Positions 25,120-37,672 of a stretch of 64,000 nt of DNA are shown one piece after another. The notes under the pieces are model-generated. The model worked only from the letters and a program-made list of their open reading frames with translations. It had not been told where the DNA came from and did no database searches. The first letter of the stretch is position 1. The number at the start of each line of letters is the position of its first letter. The stretch comes from Argopecten irradians (Eukaryota; Mollusca; Bivalvia; Pectinida; Pectinidae), in the NCBI RefSeq assembly GCF_041381155.1, contig NC_091147.1, positions 7,524,837 to 7,588,836 on the forward strand. The letters are read 5' to 3'. A program made the translations under genes and the position numbers.

Positions 25120-26499
25120 TAAACCATTAATCTCTAACCCATTTTGGTGAATTTCTTTATGCAAATGTGAAGCCTGCATATAATTCTCTAGATTGAATTC
25201 ACCAATTTTAGGACATATACATTTTTTAATTTTTTATGCATATAATAAAAGAGGGACTTTCTGCTTAATCTCACCCATGGCCATTCGGTCTTACTGTACA
25301 CTGCTACCTATAAATTAGACTTAAGTTTGTGTATTTGAGTTCTTCAAATTGCATATGAAACTGAATGTTTGTTAAATTTTGCTGAAATCCATTTCTCGTG
25401 CTTTGTTTTCATTTTGTTTTGTCAGATATGCAAGAAAACACTACTCACACATTGTACATCCCTTTCAGTTTCTATATACAATGTGTCACTAATCAAGTAA
25501 TCAGCAGTAAAGACGTTGTCCTGGTAGAGCAAGTCTATGTCCATCCTCGGGACACATTGTGCATGCTTTACCTGTTACTGATATAACATGTGATGAACAG
25601 AATGATATGGATGAATGCACATTGTTGTTACTTTTAACATAGGCTACCCACCCGGTTTATAAGTGATGAATGCTTTGTATAGTAGGGTTTTATTAACACA
25701 AAAGGAACTGTGTTTTTAAGCTAGAGATCAGCCTCAAACTGTACTATATGTGTAAGAGGGAACAGCACTCGGCTCTAACGAGCCTTGTTGCTGTACCCTC
25801 TCACACATATAGTACAGTTTTCGGCTTATCTCCTAAACATATAAACAAGATGTATTAATTTCAGCTCATAAAGATTGCGCGTAGATACTTCGAAGCAATT
25901 CATCCTCTATTTCCATTACGTTTGTACATGCAGATTATACTGTACGATGCCATTAGAGCTATGGATATTACAGGATTATTAACGATTTTCATAAAAAATA
26001 TAGACAAATCATTGATAAAAAATAAACCTCTATATGTCGCCTATCATTATACGGGATATGTAAATACCCCGGCCTACGATGTTTCCCAGCCGGCTGCAAA
26101 TAAATGAAAATATTTTCGTGATTGTCGGAGTGAAATTTCCGATTTGCAAACGTTTACTTTCAAGATGACTTAAGTTAGTGTTACTATGTGTGAAGAATGA
26201 TATTTTATTGTATTATAGGCGCAATTATACACGAGAACTTTATTTATGCTACATGTATGTATTATTGACTGGATGTTAAGCTCCTGTACTCTGAGCTAGC
26301 AAAAGTGTAGCAAAATATTAAAACAACCCCATGTAACTGTTTAAGCTGCTGAAATAGTGATTTTTTTTATCTTAAACGTTAGCTGGTCTTTATCAAGAAT
26401 CACGATTTTCACATGATCTTTGATAGAGACGATTCTCTAAAAAGGTGGAGGGGCGGAGACGGGTCGGTCCCCGTCTATCTGCGCCTGGTTGCATCAGTA

Positions 26500-27810
26500 C
26501 ACAGCAAAAAGTGCAACGCATGTTTTACATACGTTTGAAAAAACATGCGTTAAACGTATGTTTAAAACATGCGTTTTACGTACGTTTTGGACACCATGCG
26601 TAAAACGTACGTTTGAACAAAACATGCGTTAAACGTATGTTTAGCATATGTTTTACGTACATTTGTTTTCCACCACATTAAAACGGACGTCTGTTAAATA
26701 AACCCTACTAATTATATGTAAAACATTAGTTTTATCAATGTTATTGAAGACCTGCAGTGATTTTATTTTTCAAAAATATATTTCCATATGCAAATACATG
26801 TTTAATAGCCTCTATGGTTTTGGTTTCACGTTATCTATATATGTCTTCTACCAACTTATAGTGAACCTCATACTAGCCTCATGATAGAATAATGCAGTTT
26901 CAACATCGTTTGATGATACATGTAGGTATACAATTATATGTGCATCTACTGATTGTGAACAGAAGCAAAACGGCTAGTGTGGATTCCGTCTTTTTAAATT
27001 TTAATTTTAACAGTTTTGAAGACTAATTCTCTGAATACATATGATCAATATCAGCTGACCAGCGCTTCATGATGTACAATGTAGTAGGTCTACAGCTGTT
27101 ATTTGATCATACTCGATACTCCAGGGGTTCCGATCACTTACGACCTATGTACAGATCGTAAGTGATCGAAACCCCTGGAGTATCGAGGATGCTTTTTGAT
27201 CTACGAGATCATGAGTATATGCCCTAGAATTGTCATTATAAATGTAACTAAGGATTATACGTGTAACTTCATTATGCATATGCAAAGGAAAAAATGTATT
27301 TACATGTTACAATGTGCAAACAACATAAATTGATTTCTGGACTCACTGAGCCAGAATTTGAAAACAATTGAACATTGGGCACGACTTTAGTAAAGATTTA
27401 AGCCTTTATTAAAAATTGATGAAGAAAAAATAAAATTATCCTGAGATTATGAAATTTATCAATATGTAGTCACTCGTTTGTAAATACAACATACTATGTA
27501 TGAAAAAATAACAGTCATTGGACAGGTCATTGAACCGATAATACAAATAAAATGGAATTAAACTTTACTTTTGAAAATGACAAATATATGTTGCACTTCA
27601 AAGACCATGTAAATGTACATAAAACATTTAAAAAGGTGGATTTTGTAATAGGATAAAACGTATGTATAACACATGTTTTGATACGTATTACGCATGTTTA
27701 ACACACGTATTACATACGTTTCGTATGTACATTTTACATGCGTGGTCCTCAACATGCGTTTTACATGCGTTTTATAACGTACGTAAAACGTGTATGCACT
27801 TTTTCCTGTG
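26500..27810. mobile_element. 1.3-kb non-autonomous DNA transposon, TA target duplication
   Basis: Terminal inverted repeats CACAGCAAAAAGTGCA and TGCACTTTTTCCTGTG (one mismatch) are flanked by TA at 26498-26499 and 27811-27812. Units 1 and 3 have a single TA at the empty site (near 7286 and 43673). Both subterminal regions (about 26515-26690 and 27655-27795) are packed with short direct and inverted copies of ACGCATG/CATGCGT and ACGTATG motifs, as transposase-binding arrays can be. No transposase frame is seen. A 32-bp hairpin lies inside. TA targeting fits Tc1/mariner-type enzymes, but the superfamily is uncertain. Confidence 0.82.
27112..27187. repeat. 32-bp inverted repeat (hairpin) inside the 1.3-kb transposon
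   Basis: Arms 27112-27143 and 27156-27187 are complementary over 31 of 32 positions, with a 12-nt spacer. Both contain CCAGGGGTT/AACCCCTGG. The only copy in the window lies within this transposon. Confidence 0.9.
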
Positions 27811-28379
27811 TAATATGTGAAATAATATCAATATTACTGGTAGTTTAGTCTGATAAGAGGTGTATACCCTAACCATAATAGGAGACCTGACAAGGAAGTT
27901 GGGGTAAAGGGGGAAAACCCATTCAATATGTTTACTGGTGTGTGAAGTTGAGATGCACACAGGGAGACGCAAAACAAATCTCATCTGACTGTTCGTAAGC
28001 AATACCACCACTATCAGCCTCTGATGCACAACCTGTCACAAAGTAGCACAAAAGAGTGCGTGTTTGGATTGTGTGTAGCACATAATGTGGCTAAGGAATA
28101 CAGTCGACGATACTTATATTTGATCAACATATTATGACAATTGCCCTGGAGAATACAGTACCATGCATGTCATTTGTTGACCGATACCCAATCAATCCCT
28201 ACGTATTTCATGACAACATTTTAATATTTTGTCAACAATAATGAATACCCACACATGAATGATCAGCAGTGAAGTATCGTTTACCACGCAGACACAGAAC
28301 ATAGGTTATGTTACCAGCAGACGACATTACCCGAGTTAGTTATACAGTCTGTAACTGAGGGAGGCATTTCTAATCAACA

Positions 28380-30205
28380 ATGCCATCTGAAATATACAAA
28401 TTATGCAGCCTCCTAGCTTTTCTACAACTCTGTCTGCAGATAGCAGCCTTAGTAACTGAAAGATGGTTCATTGCTGGGAAAAGAGGTACAGGAATCGGAC
28501 TATTCGAGATAAATTCAAAAGGCTATATCTTTGCGGGACCATCAACTGCAAGTATGTATACAAAGTCGTTATAGATAAGCCGGTACATCATTCAGAATAA
28601 TGAAAACAGTTGGTGTTGATAATAACATGCTATTTTATAAATGTTTGTCAAAAGAAAACACCACTTGCAGTAAAATCAAGACCGAATTTGCTATATATAG
28701 GCTTAGTTCTCAATTAATTGATGTTGAATTGGTGTTCATTTTTAATAATTTGTCTTGAAATTGATACCATGCTTATTCATTTACCGAATAATAAATCTTC
28801 TATGATAGCCAAAAACTGCACTCAATCATCGATTGGAATCGCATTACTGATCCGAAGATAAGTGAAGTTAATCGGTTCGATTTTCTGTTCATAGTCATTT
28901 TACAGTTCAATTTTTAGACACTAAAATAATGTATAAACAATGGACACATTTTCATTACAATATTTTGTGAAAAGATGTTGAATGAACAATTTAAACACAG
29001 AATGAATTCTAAATTTTAGACAGGATTTTCTTTATTTACAATTGATCACCCGATTAATCGAGTATGCAATATGAAATCAATGATTGAATCGGTTGAGTCA
29101 ATCTAGCAGTTAATCGATTATTGTCAATCATCAGTACACACAGTATTCGGAAACACACCGCCACTATTTGTTCTCTATCTTTTGTCATTTCAGTTTGTTT
29201 CTTTATCTACATGGCTTTAAGCCTTTTTGGGTGCCTGTGTAACGTAATATCCATCGTTTATTGTATCGTCGAAGTATTCTTATCTACTCGCAATCAAGAC
29301 CGGTTCTTCGTCAAAGTGCAAGCTCTAATTTGGTTTTTGTCAGGTAATGCTTATTTTCTTATTATGTTTAGATATCTAGTATTATTCAATACCGATTAAA
29401 ACAGGTCGTTATGTAATAAAGTACTGATTGCGGATGTACCATAAGCAAAATTAATTATTTTATATGTATTTTTGTGTTTACTAGACACATACAAGAACAT
29501 GTATATACAAGATTGAATGTTTGTTATTATTTGTCGTTCATGCTTTGGCGGTGATGGAGCATCTTTAAAGATGTTAAGAGAGACGGATTCGAAATTTTGA
29601 TATGTTTATCATTTCTAACAGTACATCACATCCAACCTATGCGTAGTAACCTTGACGATCAGGCGATGACGTTTTGTGTAAGATATCAAATATTTCTTTG
29701 TTTTCAGGTGTAATCGCGATATCTGTGTTAATTTGGATGTCTGAATCGGTAATTAGAGAAATCCATTGTGGAAGATCTTTTTATCTCGGTTGTGGTGCTG
29801 CCGCTGCCAATCTGTTTGCCGCCATCGTTTTCATTATCGTCATTGTCAACCGCGAAATTGAGGATGATACATCATGTCTAAACTCCGAAGGTCCCGAAGT
29901 AATGATGGGGCCCACAGGAAGTCGGACAACTGGTAATACCTCATACCCACTAAACGACATACCAGGACAGTCTTCTCTCCCTCTCAGTGGCTTATTCTGA
30001 TACCATCCCACTAGAGGTTTCTGAAAACGCATCAAGAATGTACTTCCAAACCGCCATAAAGGAGTACCCTGAAACCTATACAGTGGAAACCCCTCAAAGG
30101 AATACGGTTACTAGAGGATGTCCTACTGAGGATAAACTACCACAGGATGATCCGTCCTTCAAGTACGACCAGGACCCAGGAAACGACTTTCTATCACAAT
30201 ATTGA
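28380..30205 (+). CDS. Claudin/PMP22-like gene A copy 2, tail frameshift in exon 3
   Basis: Exons are 28380-28551, 29194-29343 and 29708 onward, with the same splice sites and phases as copy 1. Exon 1 encodes the same protein as copy 1, and exon 2 has only a few changes. An extra T in 29994-29996 shifts the frame, and the reading frame stops at 29998-30000. As assembled it would encode about 204 aa, keeping all four membrane segments but losing the last 70 or so residues, including the PQDDPS-KYDQ block. The lost part stays readable in another frame to 30205. If exon 2 were instead spliced to the type-B exon at 34804-35141, the product would be an unbroken 219-aa protein. A homopolymer base-calling error is an equally simple explanation for the extra T. 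Confidence 0.75.
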
Positions 30206-31294
30206 AGGGATAGTCATGTGCCTGACATCAGTTCTAATATAAAATGGATACCAGAGAGTTGTCTATCCTGCTCTTCTGATATTTTAAGACTAGCTGTGGA
30301 AAATCTAAGCCTTGCATCGGTTAATCACGTAACAAGTGGTAGTGGTTAAGCCAATCCTGAAATGGTTATCTGAAAACTCTTAAAGATGAACACGAGGATA
30401 TCTTAGAATTGATGGCAATTTCACGATAACGATTTGACAGTTGGACCTTAAGGCTTGCGGAATGATTAAGATAAATCAGGAAGCCATCAATCAATATACT
30501 GTGTGTGAATATGTGTCTTTTTCACTTATAATTTCTAGATTTACAGTTATGTTTAGCAATAGTTGGAATCGGAGATTATTGGGATAACTTTAAATACCCC
30601 AGAGTTATTCATGTTACTTCAGAAAAAAAGGGACTAAAATGATGTTTTCTATCAATACTTTAGGTATGTGGCAAGGGGACCCCTTGTGTTCACCTTTTGA
30701 ACATATTTATTTTATTTTTGAATTACTTTTGTTAATAAAAGATAATTCATTCTTTCTTTTATAACCATTTATAATGACATTTACTAATTATTTTAACTAC
30801 AATTTTTTTTTAAGCAGAACAATCCAAATTTTTAGCATGATAAAAATTTAGGATATTGGGTTTGCCCAAAATATTTGGCATGTTATCGATTTTGTCCACA
30901 CTTTTAATCCGTTTTACAAACATGATAATGGTATAATCTTATTTCACATACTTTTTCAAAAAGGAAAATGAAATCCTGGAAAACATTTCTTAGGCTGAAA
31001 TTCAGCTGGGAGAATTTTCTTCAAAATCAATATTTGCCCTATATTACCCAGGATTACCTTGTTTTCATCGTGTGGTCCTTCATAAAAACGTATCATGTTT
31101 GTATAATGTAACTTTTTCGTCATCCAGCGAAAAGTTTATATGGAATTTCGGAGTGTTTGTGGACAATGTGTTTGTTAGACATGGTTTGAATTGACCACGG
31201 TGACCACTACTCACGACGCCACCAGTCACACATACATACATGTATTAGTGAATAGCCCGGACAGTGATACATATTTACTTTTCTACAGGGCAAT

Positions 31295-31981
31295 ATGTCT
31301 ATCTCGGGATCCTCAACCGGTGCTAAAACCAGAAATCAGAGTAGCAGACAGAGTGATGCTGGACTAGATCCACATTCCCAGAAGAAATCAACAGATGAGA
31401 AACTTGAGGAAATTCACAGTATGCTCTCCATGATGGTCACCAAAGACTTTATGGAAGCAAAGATTCAGGGCTTGAAACGTGCCATCAAGCAGGAGAATAA
31501 GGATATGATCGGAAGACTTGAGGGAGGTATCTATGATCTTGACAATGAGAAAGACTATCTGAAGGAACGAGTACGTTTTCTTGAAGAGCAGTTGGATACA
31601 ATGGAGACCAGAAACAGTGAACTAGAGTCTAAGCAGAATTTTGTATCGGAGACTGTAAAAATTCCGGTAGAGTCCAGAGATATTGACATTGCCCACCGAC
31701 TTTGGAGATACGGGATCAACAGGCCAAGACTGATTATTGTGAAATTCACCCACAGGACCAAAAAGGCAGCTATTTTACGCGCGCGACTGAACCTGAAAGG
31801 GACAGGGACTGCGATTTTCGAAGATCTTACCAGAGCTAATCAAGGGAAATTAAGTGAAGCTTACAAACTTAACTGTGTGCAGAATACATACAGTTTGTAC
31901 GGAAAACTTTTTGCTGTTTTTAAAACGGGAAGAAACGAAGATTATCATATAACACCGTACTCTCGGAGGAGTATGTGTTAA
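31295..31981 (+). mobile_element. LINE ORF1-like open frame, unit 2 (228 aa)
   Basis: This uninterrupted frame encodes 228 aa. Residues 1-30 are polar. About 33-120 are a predicted coiled coil (EKLEEIHSMLSMM ... YLKERVRFLEEQLD). About 122-228 resemble the C-terminal part of a LINE ORF1 protein: IDIAHRL, RPRLIIVKFTHRTKKAAILRA, a GTG-AIFEDLT stretch and YSLYGKLFAVFK. In ORF1 proteins an RRM-like segment (typically with YSRRNN and G-P motifs) normally lies between coiled coil and AHR. Here it is almost absent, as if deleted in frame. No endonuclease or reverse transcriptase is seen downstream, so this is an incomplete element inserted before units 1 and 2 split. Assignment to CR1- or L1-like elements is from remembered motifs. 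Confidence 0.65.
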
Positions 31982-34803
31982 ACAATGCCAACTTTCATCT
32001 TAACAAATAAGTGTCGAAGTGTATTCCGTTAGTTCAGCATGTGACTTTAGATACCACATGTCTGGTGTCTAGCTGAACTCATTTCTTGAATAAGCCTTTT
32101 TGGCAAGTTGGATATTATGTGCACGAGTGTGTTTCGGTGTGAAATTCTCTGTGTGTTTGGATTATATGGAGTATAACTTCAAAACGTACATAAGTACATG
32201 TACTTTATAAGGTAAGCCCTGTCCACCATACTTGAACCCATTATATATGCTTTTTATCCTCTTTAAATAACACATATATATAATATATTTATTTATACAC
32301 GATGTACTTGTGGTTTATCCACTTTTACTTCCCTGTCTGATATTGGCTTCTGTTTATACAATATTTACATATATATACATACTGGGATAAAGCTTTTTAA
32401 AACAAATATTAGCGCTTGTAACTGTTAAAGCGTCCATAAATAGTAAAGCGTCCCTGAGTAAGTTCGATCGCAATTTTCAGGTCCGGTATTCACGGGTGGT
32501 CCATATTATTAACTTACATTATATATAATAATAATAATAAAAATACTGTTAGAGGTATCTTCATAATTCCAATTGTTCTGAAATCAGAACAATTTTTTAA
32601 GTGTTCCAGCGAAATTAATGTAGTGTAACTTAATTACTTTTGGATAAATTCGACTTTATGTGTCCCTATTTCCCTGATGCAAATATTCACTTTTGCCATA
32701 CTTGGAAGGTCTTTATCTCTACGGTGTTTATTCCCGTTGAAAACAAACGTTCTGATGCCCTTCGCGGGTTAAGTTCATTTAACGAATATAAAGTCAACAA
32801 AAGAAGCGGAACAATATCAAGAAACAATGCATTTTCGGCTTTAATATCGATATTAGTCGGGCACAAAACTCGATACCAGATAATAAGAATTTCCTGTAAT
32901 AGTTGCAATAGGAAAATATTACGATGTCAGTAAATAAATGTTCAATTTCTTTCGTTTGATTCAGTTTCTAAATTTGATGACTTGATCCCGAACATTCCAG
33001 TGACGTCACTTTTAGTAGGATTGAATGAAACGGCAGTCAGTCCCGCCAAACTGTGACGTCACAATCACCGAAATGACGTCGCTTACATATTTCCCACGGT
33101 AGTAAAAAGGAGTACACACTCATAGTGAATGCATCTTTTCTTGATCATCAAAGAAGTGTTTCGCTTTGAGCGAAATCGTGTAAATAACAGACAATTTGCT
33201 TTCGTTTTGAATACCATCTTCTGTATGTATAATGAAAAAGTTGCAGGATAAACAGAATACACGGTCACTATCTTAAAATACAATTTTTATCTTGATGTCG
33301 ACACGGAAAACCGAGATGACTCGGCAAAACCTCCTCACCTCATTTCATCGCACAAACGATAGCAGCGTCGATATTAATTGTAGCAAAATAAAAATGTCCA
33401 ACGTTGGAAATATTGCAAGTACATTGATTATTTTCATAAACCAGTAATTAGAATAATCATTTATTTCATCTAGACTAAATAATTTGCAAATCCTATACAC
33501 CGCCTGCAAGGAGACGTCCTTGGCCTATCGCTACCCACGGTGCTCTCTCGATCGTGGTCTTATATTATGTAACTTTTCATGGGATATTAAATCTTGATAT
33601 ATCTGTTTTCGACAGTTATATTTCTAGGAACATGTGTAAAACAAGCAGTCTCTAAATGCTATTCCGAGGCCGTAAAATGCAATCTTGGTCACCTCAGTCA
33701 AAACACAGGGGCACACAGAAACGTTTATAAGCAATTTGAAACGTATGTCATTTAAAAGTATTTGAGACCTTTTGATATGCACGTGTATATCATGACGTTT
33801 CAAGTGGCTGCCTGTATTTATTTGTGAAAAATGAAATATACATATATGTTATAAAATTCGGAGAGCTTTTTATTGTCATTATTGTTATATACACTGTGAT
33901 ATTTAAACGAAAACACATGTTTTACCTAAGAAGCCAATGATACATCTAATGTAAGTATCGGTTAGCTTGTAAGTATATATATTTTTAATAATTTTTTTCC
34001 GTATATATCAGCTTCATTTTATACTGCATTTTGTTTACAGTCAAGGTCGTCTACTAACTTATTTTAACGATTTGCTCATTTAAATATGTATATGCTTATA
34101 TTGGCACTAATACAGTTGGACCTTTTCGCATTGCAAAAGTACAAGTATTACAGGCAAAAAATTAATCTTCATAGTACGAGTAACCTCCCTTGGAAGGTAC
34201 TCCTTTACCAGAATCATATATAGATAGAGATTGGCAACTCCTCCATTTTTACGATCGGCAGATGTACCGCTGTATGTGCTTAGGGGTTTTAGATAAACTC
34301 TTATATAGTTGAATATAGAAGAATAACTTTTATATGTTGTAAAAGTTCAGTAATTTTCAGACGGTTTGAGTACGATTTTGGATAGAAAAAATAATATTTT
34401 AACTTATTTATTAATAAAACAAAACACACTTCCGGTTTTGAATGCCTGATTTTCGGAAAAAACAGGTAAAATGCTTATTTTCATGCTTTCAAAAATCATA
34501 TTAAATATCATCAATCGGGAAAACTGATCACTAGAGTGTTTAAAGCATTTTAAGCGTTTTGTGATCGTATATCGTAGAACAAAAATGATAATTTTGATTT
34601 CAGGAAGTAACGGACATCAACAAGTAAAATCGAGAAAAGAAAATACTACGTTTCTCATGAGATGGCAGCTGTAATATGTGCGATTAAAATGTATGTTCTG
34701 TAGAATTATATGATGTACAAAACATAATTAAACAATAGCAAATCGCTTTACAACAGAAATCCAAATGTTAGGTAATTTATGTAATGTTTTATTATAATTT
34801 CAG

Positions 34804-35141
34804 CTGGATGTCTCATTGCTTCAGTAATTTGGATCTTCATATCGCTGGTGGCTGCTAATGATAAACTTTCGACCACGCGCTCGCTATCATCCATTTCGCT
34901 CTCTCCCGGGTACTCCTTCTATATAGGCTGTGTAATTGGTGCAGTCCTTTTCGTTTCTGCCATCGTTATTACAATTATTGCCAGACGTCTCCCTGTGGTC
35001 GAGGCACCAACCACTGGCATCGTGATCAGTGGACATTCTCAGGCAGTTGAAATGGGAAATGGACAGTCATCTGTAGGAGTTATCTCCCCACCAGCATACC
35101 ATCACGTCTACTCGTTAAACACCAAAGCAGGACAAGTTTAA
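34804..35141 (+). CDS. Type-B third exon in unit 2, intact (candidate alternative last exon of gene A copy 2)
   Basis: Reading from the acceptor at 34803, this exon encodes about 112 residues: the end of TM3 (AGCLIASVIWIF), an extracellular loop, PGYSFYIGC, TM4 (about 21 hydrophobic residues ending before IARRLP) and a tail with PPAY, a PPxY-type WW-domain ligand. It ends with TAA at 35139-35141. The phase fits gene A exon 2 (ending 29343), and the join would give 219 aa. It shares the LVAA-(E/N)-KLS and PGYSFYI features with gene D exon 3. It could be a mutually exclusive last exon of gene A or an orphan of the decayed paralogue B. The sequence alone does not decide this. Confidence 0.7.
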
Positions 35142-35539
35142 ACCGCCACAGGAATGTACCCTACGTCCCCCTCCGGACTTCTGTTGAACAAAGAAGCCAC
35201 TGAAGGGACAGCTGGAGTTTTAGGGTCAGTTGCCGTATGCGTATGTATGAATGCATTGGTGTGTAACATAAATGTACATGCATTGGGCTACCTACGAATC
35301 AAGTGTATCGTGGGGAATAAATAGGTTGCCGGGTGAAACACAGAGCCGATGTAAAGATATGATATTAACTGGTTAGACACCTCTAAGGTTATAGTTAAAT
35401 TAAAAAACTTGTACCAGCCAATAGGAGCCGAACTTTGTTGTAAAAAAACAACACACAATTGACTCTGTAGCTAACTCAGACCAGTGGAAACCTGTATATG
35501 TGTGATTTATGATCTCATTTTGTCTAGTATATGTTTAAC

Positions 35540-36075
35540 ATGGCCCTGCAGGTAGGGCGTTAGAATTGTACCTGCTGCCCCTATTGCATGATCGTAAAAG
35601 GCGACTAAATTTAGGATCTTATCTTTTCTCTTCTTCCTAACTGACTTTATCTTTCCTAATGCCTCCCTTGGCACCGCCTCACTTTTGGCCTTGAGTTGAG
35701 CGCTCGCCCCTGTGAGGAAGGCTCTGGGTTCTGTCCCCTGGCCGAGACACACCAAAGTCTATACAAGTGGTAGTTTCTGCTCCTGCTTAGCGTTCAGCAT
35801 ACAGGGAGTGGGACGACTGGTTCGCCCGTTGTCAGTATAATGTGACCGGGTGGGGTGTGTTGCTTGGTGTCTTCGGCGGCATGCTTCAGTGATATAGCAC
35901 TATAAAAAGGGCAACAGTTCCACTATACAAGAAGACACTACATGAATATACCGCAGTCTCCCGAAACACGCACCTCGCACAACACACACACAACACACCG
36001 CATGCATGGGAGGCCGTCCTTACATGACCATAGCTGTTAATAGGACGTTAATAAATCAAACAAACAAACAAACAA
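35540..36075 (+). mobile_element. Full-length tRNA-like SINE with 11-bp target duplication (unit 2)
   Basis: This is the same insertion as in unit 1, with the same ATATGTTTAAC flanks (35529-35539 and 36076-36086), so it predates the split of units 1 and 2. It differs from that copy only by a few substitutions and short-repeat length changes. Confidence 0.85.
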
Positions 36076-37620
36076 ATATGTTTAACAATCCAGATAAAAC
36101 ATTTGGAATGATAATTCACCAAGTGTGTTTGAAGTATAGAATGGGTATAGAGCTTTCTATCAAGAATCTTACAGAGTTAAAAACTAGCCGAATGGAACCG
36201 GAAATTACTGTATTAATTGATTTCTTATTCTATTTGTTATTCGTGTATTGTTTATCTTTAATTCATCGTACATGTATTTGTGTTGTTGTGTCTTAATAAG
36301 TCACTGACTGTTTTAAATTAAATTCAATAAATGCAATAATTCAATAAAACTTTTCACATAACATTGCATTTTTTTACCTATTTTCACGAATTCTTTACAT
36401 GTTTTACATAACTTTTTAACATAAATTTTGAACATATACATTTTTCATTACATTTCTATTTTCACATTTTACATATTTTGACATCTTTTTAACATAAACT
36501 TTTGAAAATATACATCTTTCATTACATTTCTATTTTCACATATTCTATACGCATTGTTACATATTTTCGCATATATTTTAGATAAAATTCTTCAACGCTA
36601 TGTCAATTTAACTCAATACAGACTACCACAGGGTAACACCTGTCAAAAGATCTATCAGTGCAAGTGACTTCTGCTTGTTCTGGACAATAATACAACCTGA
36701 GAAATGTGTGGAACACAAAATTAGGAGTATTATCAGTCAAATGCGATATGTGTTTTCATCGTATGTTTTATAGAAATTTGTGAATTTCTGTAGCTAACAT
36801 TGTTGTTATTGTTTGGTGGTAACATAAATTATCCCTACCAATGATAATACCAGGAAGTCGTAATGAAAAGGGAAACCCCCTTCATACCCCAAGCCTACGA
36901 TTGGCCCGCGACATCTGTTTTTCCCAGGTATACAGAAGCAATATGCAGAAAGGAAAATATGTCAATTCTTATAGGAATTTGAATTTAGCTTACAATAATG
37001 AGTCATCGCACCTGTTCAGAAAGAAAATTGCTTATTATAGGTGAATAAAGCATGGAGTAAACGTTCACAATTTTTTTTTTGTTCAATATGAATTCAGAAA
37101 GTACGTAGAAAATGGAAAAAGATGATTGTGCATAAAGTATGTCACCTCATTGAAACGCACTACAGAAAACACCCGGGGGCATTTTCTTGGTCATTGACTA
37201 ACATGGCCATAGATTAATTTTCAGTTAATTCCCCAAAATCCAAAAACAAAAATCACGATAATTCTCGCTTTCAAGCACTACATTGGTGATTTGCGAAAAT
37301 ACCCTCCGTTAATAAGTTCCAAACCGTTAATGGCGGTATTTTACACTCATTTATCATTTACACAGTATTTGAGCAATCAGCCAAAGTCATACATCAGAAT
37401 ACCATATATGGCCATCAGCCAAAGTCATACATCAGAACACCATATATTGCCACAATGACATTATTGTGCCACTTCATTGGTGCACAAGTGTTCGTCACAT
37501 ACACCAGAATATATCAAAGCTAATATATACTAAAGGTTTGATGAGATGTACGTTTTTTTACACAACTTGTTAAAAGGGAAAATAAAGAGAAATATTTATT
37601 AAGTTAGTTCATTTGATCCA

Positions 37621-37672
37621 CGTCTTGTCTATTTCTTCATCAAAGTGCAGGCAATGATCTGGCTAGTGATCG
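37621..37672 (+). pseudogene. Remnant of paralogue B exon 2 (unit 3)
   Basis: This fragment matches 1232-1283 of unit 1, including the donor and the flanking sequence. It is an inherited decay product and not an independent gene. Confidence 0.73.

Larger units (their letters stand above)
16066..36392 (+). repeat. Tandem segmental duplication, unit 2
   Basis: This is the second and longest copy, about 20.3 kb. Relative to units 1 and 3 it has two clean insertions, at 21723-25119 and 26500-27810. It lacks an 84-bp stretch that corresponds to about 5089-5172 of unit 1 (junction near 20987). It also lacks the roughly 100 bp that precede the B exon 2 remnant in units 1 and 3. Its 3' half (about 28000 onward) is nearly identical to unit 1. 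It carries a gene A copy with a tail frameshift, an uninterrupted LINE ORF1-like frame and an intact type-B third exon. Confidence 0.95.
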
